Notes under the pieces: model-generated
Databases searched by the model: none
What the model was told of the DNA's origin: nothing
Seen by the model: only the letters and a program-made list of their open reading frames with translations
DNA from: JASBRS01 sp964496495
Lineage (GTDB): Bacteria; Deinococcota; Deinococci; Deinococcales; Trueperaceae
DNA: 5,449 bases
NCBI GenBank assembly: GCA_964496495.1
Contig: CAZBZU010000091.1
Location: forward strand, 1 to 5,449
Reading direction: 5' to 3'
Translations under genes and position numbers: made by a program
Part shown: one piece after another, positions 1 to 5,449 of the stretch
Layout: each line of letters begins with the position of its first letter
How positions within the stretch are numbered: position 1 is the first letter of the stretch

Positions 1-145
1 CGTAGACGATGAGCTCGTCGGGCTTCTCGGCGACCTCGGGGTCGAGGTTGTTCATGAGCATCCGCAGGGCCGCCTCCTGCTGCCAGCCCTTGCAGCTGCG
101 CTGCGTGCCCCGGGGTGCCCTCACGGTTCGCGCGTTCACCGCCAT
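1..145 (-). CDS. hutU: Urocanate hydratase, N-terminal fragment (cut by window edge)
   Basis: Urocanate hydratase (urocanase) is a cytoplasmic, NAD+-dependent enzyme that converts urocanate to 4-imidazolone-5-propionate, the second step of histidine degradation. Only the first 48 codons are in the window; the rest lies beyond position 1. The visible protein starts MAVNARTVRAPRG and contains CKGWQQEAALRMLMNNLDP at residues 18-36, followed by EVAEKPDELIVY. This is the strongly conserved N-terminal signature of the family (an RGTE-like segment, then C-x-GW-x-QEA-x-LRML-x-NNLDPEVAE). The ATG at 145 is chosen because AGGAG lies 9 nt upstream. An in-frame ATG at 166 would add seven residues (MGEERER) but has no good ribosome binding site, and its added codons are the SD region itself. 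The NAD-binding and catalytic regions are outside the window, so intactness cannot be judged. Family assignment is very secure from this short stretch. Confidence 0.93.
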   Translation of the reverse strand, partial: MAVNARTVRAPRGTQRSCKGWQQEAALRMLMNNLDPEVAEKPDELIVY

Positions 146-262
146 GCGCTCGCGCTCCTCTCCCATGCGATGCCCTACGGTACCGCCGGCGGGAGCCGAG
201 CGAACGCTGGCCGCGGGCCGCCCGGAACACGGTGCAGGGCGGCACCTCGGCCTCCTGAGTCG
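146..262. other. Intergenic region upstream of hutU
   Basis: These 117 bp separate the stop of the small membrane protein from hutU and would hold any hutU promoter or operator. Apart from the ribosome binding site I see no convincing -35/-10 pair, no long inverted repeat and no terminator with a U-tract. Frames that run through it are open only because of GC bias. Confidence 0.4.
155..164 (-). promoter_or_regulatory. Ribosome binding site of hutU, decides the start
   Basis: On the minus strand this reads GGGAGAGGAG, with the AGGAG core at 155-159, 9 nt before the ATG at 145. It overlaps the codons that would follow the alternative in-frame ATG at 166, so it supports the shorter start. Confidence 0.6.
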
Positions 263-436
263 TCAGAAGCCGAACAGGCCCAGCCTCACGATGCCGTAGC
301 CGATCGCCACCAGCACCCCCAGGGTGACGATCGCGTAGAAGAAGCCGCCCCCGAAGCCGCGCTCCTTCGAGTACCAGCTCCACAGCAACAGCAGGGCGAT
401 CACGCCGGCGAAGCCGAGCAGGGTGTTGGTGTCCAT
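263..436 (-). CDS. Small two-helix membrane protein, 57 aa, unknown function
   Basis: I do not recognise this family. The 57-residue product begins MDTNTLLGFAGVIALLLLW and ends RLGLFGF. It has two hydrophobic segments, roughly residues 5-21 and 32-50. They are joined by a short polar, glycine-rich loop with net positive charge (YSKERGFGGG, residues 22-31). No signal-peptide cleavage site, cysteine or catalytic motif is visible, so it is probably a hairpin-like integral inner-membrane protein. The ATG at 436 is supported by AGGGAG 7 nt upstream. The same frame is open further upstream to about 745, but that extension overlaps the isocitrate dehydrogenase gene and is Arg/Ala/Pro-rich shadow sequence, so I reject it. 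The gene lies downstream of the isocitrate dehydrogenase, beyond a strong hairpin, and upstream of hutU, so it may be transcribed alone. Hydrophobicity and the good SD argue that it is real; function is open. Confidence 0.72.
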   Translation of the reverse strand: MDTNTLLGFAGVIALLLLWSWYSKERGFGGGFFYAIVTLGVLVAIGYGIVRLGLFGF

Positions 437-516
437 GGCCACACTCCCTACGTGCCGAAGTCGGGCCGGGGGCGAGGCGAGCGCGAGGTGCGGCCGGGCG
501 CCGGGCCTCCAGCATA
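437..516. other. Leader region of the small membrane protein gene
   Basis: This stretch lies between the hairpin at 517-550 and the ATG at 436. It is extremely GC-rich, with short GGCC/GGCGCC self-complementary pieces. The only clear signal is the SD AGGGAG at 444-449. I cannot identify a promoter with confidence. Confidence 0.3.
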
Positions 517-550
517 GACGAGGCGGCCCCGCCATGGAGGCCGCCTCGTC
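517..550 (-). terminator. Perfect 12-bp hairpin downstream of isocitrate dehydrogenase
   Basis: GACGAGGCGGCC at 517-528 is an exact reverse complement of GGCCGCCTCGTC at 539-550, with a 10-nt loop. The hairpin starts 26 nt after the stop codon of the isocitrate dehydrogenase gene, the usual place for a transcription terminator. On the minus strand it is followed by TATGCTGG, so there is no true U-tract. It may be a U-poor terminator of the kind seen in GC-rich genomes, or a 3'-end stabilising or partly terminating structure. The hairpin itself is certain from sequence; the terminator role is inferred. Confidence 0.6.
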
Positions 551-575
551 GTGACGCCGCCGTGGGGCGTTGGCC

Positions 576-2834
<2,259 letters not shown>

Positions 2835-2863
2835 GATGCGGTCCGCTCCTCGTCAGCTGCGCG

Positions 2864-2882
2864 CGGCCCCATGACGGGGCCG
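2864..2882 (-). other. Leader hairpin just upstream of isocitrate dehydrogenase
   Basis: CGGCCCC (2864-2870) pairs perfectly with GGGGCCG (2876-2882) around a 5-nt loop, giving a 7-bp all-GC stem. It ends about 14 nt before the SD AGGAG (2846-2850). If transcribed it would sit in the 5' leader and could affect ribosome access or transcript stability. A second hairpin (2906-2919) lies 23 nt further upstream. The structure is seen directly; any regulatory effect is inference. Confidence 0.35.
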
Positions 2883-2905
2883 GCACGCCGTGGTATCCGT
2901 CGATC

Positions 2906-2919
2906 CGCCCCTCGGGGCG
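2906..2919 (-). other. Second GC hairpin upstream of isocitrate dehydrogenase
   Basis: CGCCC (2906-2910) and GGGCG (2915-2919) form a 5-bp stem around a 4-nt loop. On the minus strand the loop reads CGAG. It lies between the palindrome at 2926-2938 and the hairpin at 2864-2882. It could be part of the mRNA leader or a DNA-level element; with this base composition chance cannot be excluded. Confidence 0.25.
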
Positions 2920-2925
2920 CGCTCA

Positions 2926-2938
2926 ACCCTTCAAGGGT
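2926..2938. promoter_or_regulatory. 13-bp palindrome, candidate operator upstream of isocitrate dehydrogenase
   Basis: ACCCTT-C-AAGGGT is a perfect inverted repeat of two 6-bp arms around one base, centred 98 bp upstream of the isocitrate dehydrogenase ATG. It is less GC-rich than its surroundings. Compact dyads like this are typical of DNA sites bound by dimeric repressors or activators. On the minus strand it contains TTGAAG, followed shortly by TTGAGC. Either could serve as a -35-like element, but I find no well-placed -10 (a GGATAC further down is too far away). Operator function is inferred. Confidence 0.3.
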
Positions 2939-2982
2939 ACGCCACGCGGCGGCGCCGCGGCCACGGGCGGGCTGGCGCCCCG

Positions 2983-3020
2983 GACACGGAGCCCGACGCC
3001 GAGCTGCCGGCGACCGTGTC
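2983..3020 (-). terminator. Compound inverted repeat after the oxidoreductase gene, possible terminator
   Basis: An outer 7-bp stem (GACACGG 2983-2989 with CCGTGTC 3014-3020) encloses an inner 5-bp stem (CGCCG 2997-3001 with CGGCG 3008-3012) with a 6-nt loop. The asymmetric bulge is 7 nt on one side and 1 nt on the other. It begins 2 nt after the oxidoreductase stop codon, where an operon terminator would be expected. There is no U-tract after it on the minus strand, so intrinsic termination is uncertain. Confidence 0.4.
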
Positions 3021-3022
3021 GC

Positions 3023-4309
3023 TCAGGCGGGGGTCGTGGGGTCCAGCGTGACGCGCCGCTGCTCGCTGCGGGAGCGCTCGGCCGCGAAGGCCAGCAGGTG
3101 GCTCTCGATGGATGCCGCCAGCGCGCTCGGTGCCTCCCCGGCCGCCTCGCCCGAACGACGCCGGCGCAGCCGGTCGAGGAAGTCCGCCACCAGCGCGGCA
3201 TCGCCGCCCGCGTGGTTGCCGTCGCCGCCCACCTGGTAGCGCTCGCGCCGGCCCGACGCGAAGTCCTCGAGGGTGATCTCTCCGCGTGCCAGGTCGCCGG
3301 TGATCTCCCCATGCGTGCCCATGGCGTGGAGCGTGCGGGTGATCTCGCCGCTGAACGCCTGAACGATCAGCGACACGGCCACGCCGTTCGCGAACTCCAG
3401 CTGCACCAGCTGATGGTCGGCCACGTCGTTGTCGCAGCGATAGACGCAGCGGCCGTAAGGCCCGCTGAGCAGCGCCCGACGCACCGCCTGCGGGTCGCCG
3501 CCGGGCGCCACCACGCTGTTGGGCCAGCCCGCCGAGCCGGCGTAGCGCTCGAGATAGATGCGGGCCGCGGAGTAGGGGCAGGTGCGCTCCACCGAGCAGC
3601 CGTCCAGACAGTGTTCGGTCGAGCCCTCCGGGGCGTTCTCGCGCCGGAAGTGCGCCAGGCCACCCGTGGAGGTGAGGGCGGTGCAGCTCGAGCCGACGAG
3701 CCAGCGAACGATGTCGAGGTCGTGACACGCCTTGGCGAGGAGCATCGGGCTGCTGGTCGCCTCGCGGCGCCAGTTGCCGCGCACGTAGCTGTGGGCGAAG
3801 TGGTAGTAGCCGACGTCCTCGGTGTGCTGGAGCGCGACGAGCGCGCCGATGCGGCCGCCGTCGAGGAGCTCCTTGAGGGTGCGGAAGAAGGGTGTGTAGC
3901 GCAGCACATGCGCCACCGTGACGGTGCCGGGGGCGGCGCGGGCGGCCTCGTCCACGGCGCGCACGCCGGCGGCGTCGGGCGCGATGGGTTTCTCCAACAG
4001 GACGTCGAGGCCGCGCTCGAGGGCGTCGACCGCGGGCCGGACGTGCGCCCGGTCGGGGGTGGCCACCACCACGGCGTCGAGGTCGGGCGTCCGCGCGAGC
4101 AACTCGTGCGGGTCGGCGAAGAGCGCCTCCGAGTCGAGGTCGAACCGGCGTCCGACGGTGTCGAGCCGCGCCGGCTCGGCGTCGGCGAAGGCGGCGACGC
4201 GCGCGAGGTTCGGTCGACGCGAGATGAGCTCGGCGTAGACGTCGGCCCCGCGGTTTCCTGCGCCGAGCACGGCGACGCGGAGCGGGGAGCCGGGGTGACT
4301 GGTGGACAT
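3023..4309 (-). CDS. Gfo/Idh/MocA-family NAD(P)-dependent oxidoreductase with cysteine cluster, 428 aa
   Basis: This is a cytoplasmic dehydrogenase or reductase of the glucose-fructose oxidoreductase / inositol dehydrogenase family, acting on a sugar, polyol or sugar acid that cannot be named from sequence. The N-terminal Rossmann domain starts with RVAVLGAGNRG (residues 11-21, GxGxxG) and ends with VVVATPDRAH and LLEKPIA (EKP at 106-108; Lys107 is the conserved family lysine). The C-terminal domain carries KACHDLDIVRWL (193-204; His196 and Asp197 are the usual substrate-site pair) and GGDGNHAGGDAALVADF near 361-377. It is longer than many family members. An insert holds CLDGC (234-238), TCPY (Cys244) and later GRCVYRC (Cys288, Cys292), a spacing suggestive of metal or Fe-S binding. 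I recall related family members with similar cysteines, but their role is not known to me. AGGAGGT lies 6 nt before the ATG at 4309. It follows the permease genes by 63 nt, indicating shared transcription and catabolism of the imported substrate. Confidence 0.93.
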   Translation of the reverse strand: MSTSHPGSPLRVAVLGAGNRGADVYAELISRRPNLARVAAFADAEPARLDTVGRRFDLDSEALFADPHELLARTPDLDAVVVATPDRAHVRPAVDALERGLDVLLEKPIAPDAAGVRAVDEAARAAPGTVTVAHVLRYTPFFRTLKELLDGGRIGALVALQHTEDVGYYHFAHSYVRGNWRREATSSPMLLAKACHDLDIVRWLVGSSCTALTSTGGLAHFRRENAPEGSTEHCLDGCSVERTCPYSAARIYLERYAGSAGWPNSVVAPGGDPQAVRRALLSGPYGRCVYRCDNDVADHQLVQLEFANGVAVSLIVQAFSGEITRTLHAMGTHGEITGDLARGEITLEDFASGRRERYQVGGDGNHAGGDAALVADFLDRLRRRRSGEAAGEAPSALAASIESHLLAFAAERSRSEQRRVTLDPTTPA

Positions 4310-4372
4310 GCTTGGACCTCCTGCCGACGCGGGCGTGGTGGGAGTCGATGGACCCGGGCGGAGCGGCCCTCC
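4310..4372. other. Short intergenic gap within the operon
   Basis: These 63 bp lie between the MalG-type permease stop and the oxidoreductase start. The only clear element is the strong SD AGGAGGT at 4316-4322. No terminator-like hairpin is evident, which supports read-through from the permease genes into the oxidoreductase gene. Confidence 0.5.
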
Positions 4373-5209
4373 TCAGCCCTTCAGAGCGCCCGCCGTGATG
4401 CCCCTGACGAAGACGCCCTGGATAGCGCTGAACAGCAGCGCCACCGGCACGGTAGCGAGGATCCCGCCCGCCATCAATAGGTTCCAGTAGACGACGTTCT
4501 GGCCGACGAAGCGCGACATCGCCAGGGGGATGGGGTAGAGCTGCGACTGGCTGAGGAACACCAGCGGGAAGATCAGTGCGTTCCAGGCGTAGATGAAGGT
4601 GTAGATGCCGGCCATGGCGATGCCGGGCGCCGCCAGCGGCAGGATGACGTGACGCAGGCTGGAGAGCCGCGAGCAGCCGTCGATCATGGCCGCTTCCTCG
4701 AGGTCGACCGGGATGCTCTCGAGGTAGCCGTGGAGCAGCCACAGCGCGATCGGGATGGCGAGCGCGCTCTCGGCCAGGATGACGGCGGCGTAGGTGTTGA
4801 GCAGGTGGTAGCCGCGCATGATGCGGTAGAAGGAGACGATCAGCACGACCGGCGAGAACATCTGCGTGGCGAGCGCGACGAACAGCAACGACTGCCGGGC
4901 GCGGAAGCGGAACCGCGACAGGCCGTAGGCGGCCAGGAACCCGAAGACGATGGAGAGGGCGGCCGTGGTCAGCGCGATGATGGTGCTGTTGAGGTAGGCG
5001 CGGCCGAAGTGGTAGCCGCCCACCAGCACGTCACGGTAGTTGGCGAGCGACCATGCCTTGGGCCACCACGACGGCGGCCAGCCGAAGAGCTGGTCGAAGG
5101 CGGTGACCGACGTCTTGAGCATGACGTAGACGGGGAACAGCATCACCACCAGCAAGGCGATGAGCGCCAGGTGCTTGGCTGCCAGCGCGAGGTTGCGACG
5201 TGCCGTCAC
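4373..5209 (-). CDS. Carbohydrate ABC transporter permease, MalG type, 278 aa
   Basis: This is one of two inner-membrane permease subunits of a CUT1-type carbohydrate importer, working with a MalF-type partner, an extracellular binding protein and an ATPase. The length (278) is typical. Hydrophobic segments lie roughly at residues 13-32, 74-96, 107-129, 139-160, 194-215 and 244-265, the six-helix pattern of MalG proteins. The cytoplasmic EAA loop that contacts the ATPase is at 171-191: EEAAMIDGCS, then RHVILP, with the invariant Gly178 and the ILP ending. Other family features are the NYRDVL segment (57-62), YLNSTIIA (72-79), YGLSRFRF (95-102) and the C-terminal ITAGALKG. It starts with GTG at 5209, 4 nt after the upstream permease stop, with GGGGTGA overlapping that stop as SD, so translation is probably coupled. 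The imported sugar cannot be deduced. Confidence 0.96.
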   Translation of the reverse strand: MTARRNLALAAKHLALIALLVVMLFPVYVMLKTSVTAFDQLFGWPPSWWPKAWSLANYRDVLVGGYHFGRAYLNSTIIALTTAALSIVFGFLAAYGLSRFRFRARQSLLFVALATQMFSPVVLIVSFYRIMRGYHLLNTYAAVILAESALAIPIALWLLHGYLESIPVDLEEAAMIDGCSRLSSLRHVILPLAAPGIAMAGIYTFIYAWNALIFPLVFLSQSQLYPIPLAMSRFVGQNVVYWNLLMAGGILATVPVALLFSAIQGVFVRGITAGALKG

Positions 5210-5213
5210 CGGC

Positions 5214-5449
5214 TCACCCCGTTCTCTGTAGCAGCCGCCAGTAGCCGTAGGACACGGCCATCAGCAGCACGAACACGAAGGTTGCGAGGGCGCCGGCGAG
5301 CCCGAAGTCGAACGATCCGAAGGCGGTGGTGAAGGTGCGGACCACCAGCGTGGTGGTGGCGCCGGCCGGGCCTCCACGGGTGAGCGGCCAGATGACCTGG
5401 AAGGAGTTGAAGGTCCACACGCTGGAGAGCAGCGTGGCCACCAGCAGGA
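5214..5449 (-). CDS. Carbohydrate ABC transporter permease, MalF type, C-terminal fragment (cut by window edge)
   Basis: The last 77 residues of a sugar-importer permease are visible; the N-terminal part and the EAA loop lie beyond the right edge. The fragment begins LLVATLLSSVWTFNSFQVIW. It continues with LTRGGPAGATTTLVVRTFTTAF and GSFDFGLAGALATFVFV, and ends YWRLLQRTG. The order W-x-F-N-S-F-x-V-I-W, then L-T-x-GGP with a TTTL stretch, then AF-x-x-F-DFG-x-A-x-A-L, followed by a last hydrophobic helix and a short basic tail, is the typical C-terminus of MalF/UgpA-like permeases. The reading frame is open to the window edge, so any internal start such as the GTG at 5441 is only a codon inside the gene. 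It pairs with the MalG-type gene 4 nt downstream. An extracellular binding protein gene would be expected further upstream. Confidence 0.93.
   Translation of the reverse strand, partial: LLVATLLSSVWTFNSFQVIWPLTRGGPAGATTTLVVRTFTTAFGSFDFGLAGALATFVFVLLMAVSYGYWRLLQRTG

Noticed and set aside
146..166. Alternative hutU start at the ATG at 166
   Set aside because: It is in frame, but it lacks a good SD, and its extra codons coincide with the purine-rich ribosome binding site of the ATG at 145.
2949..2958. 10-bp palindrome GCGGCGCCGC
   Set aside because: It is made only of G and C in a very GC-rich stretch, so a self-complementary run of this length is expected by chance.
3098..4480. 460-residue plus-strand open frame antisense to the oxidoreductase
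   Set aside because: Composition is Val/Gly/Ala/Arg/His-rich without recognisable domains, it is exactly antisense to a well-supported gene, and no good ribosome binding context stands out. Best explained by codon bias.
2931..4742. 603-residue minus-strand open frame overlapping the oxidoreductase and the MalG-type permease
   Set aside because: Its translation is an Arg/Pro/Ala/Gly-rich run with no family motif, and it overlaps two genes with clear motifs in another frame. It is a shadow produced by high third-position GC.

Overview
This is a GC-rich bacterial window in which every convincing gene lies on the minus strand. Codon use puts G or C in most third positions. This makes nearly every other frame open and creates long arginine-, alanine- and glycine-rich phantom ORFs on both strands. 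Most starts have clear Shine-Dalgarno (SD) sequences. The composition and gene families suit a high-GC heterotrophic bacterium such as a Deinococcota (Trueperaceae-like) or actinobacterial lineage, but nothing here fixes the taxon.

Reading in the direction of transcription (from high to low coordinates), the window opens inside a carbohydrate ABC transporter operon. First comes the C-terminal end of a MalF-type permease (5214-5449, cut by the window edge). Four nucleotides later comes a complete MalG-type permease (4373-5209, GTG start). After a 63-nt gap and a strong SD comes a Gfo/Idh/MocA-family NAD(P)-dependent oxidoreductase (3023-4309), which carries an unusual set of cysteines. This looks like one uptake-plus-catabolism unit for a sugar, sugar acid or polyol that the sequence does not identify. 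A compound inverted repeat just after the oxidoreductase stop may end the transcript.

A 188-bp intergenic region rich in inverted repeats (2835-3022) leads into a complete monomeric-type NADP-dependent isocitrate dehydrogenase (576-2834). All catalytic and cofactor residues I can place by family knowledge are present. A perfect 12-bp-stem hairpin (517-550) follows it. Then come a 57-residue two-helix membrane protein of unknown function (263-436) and, after a 117-bp gap, the first 48 codons of urocanate hydratase (hutU; 1-145), which runs off the left edge and probably begins or belongs to a histidine-utilisation cluster.

Overall this is mostly ordinary metabolic sequence: sugar uptake, NADPH production at the isocitrate step, and histidine degradation. 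I found no CRISPR, mobile element, RNA gene, phage gene or defence system. The points most worth a second look are the cysteine cluster of the oxidoreductase, the palindrome and stacked hairpins upstream of the isocitrate dehydrogenase, and the unrecognised small membrane protein.
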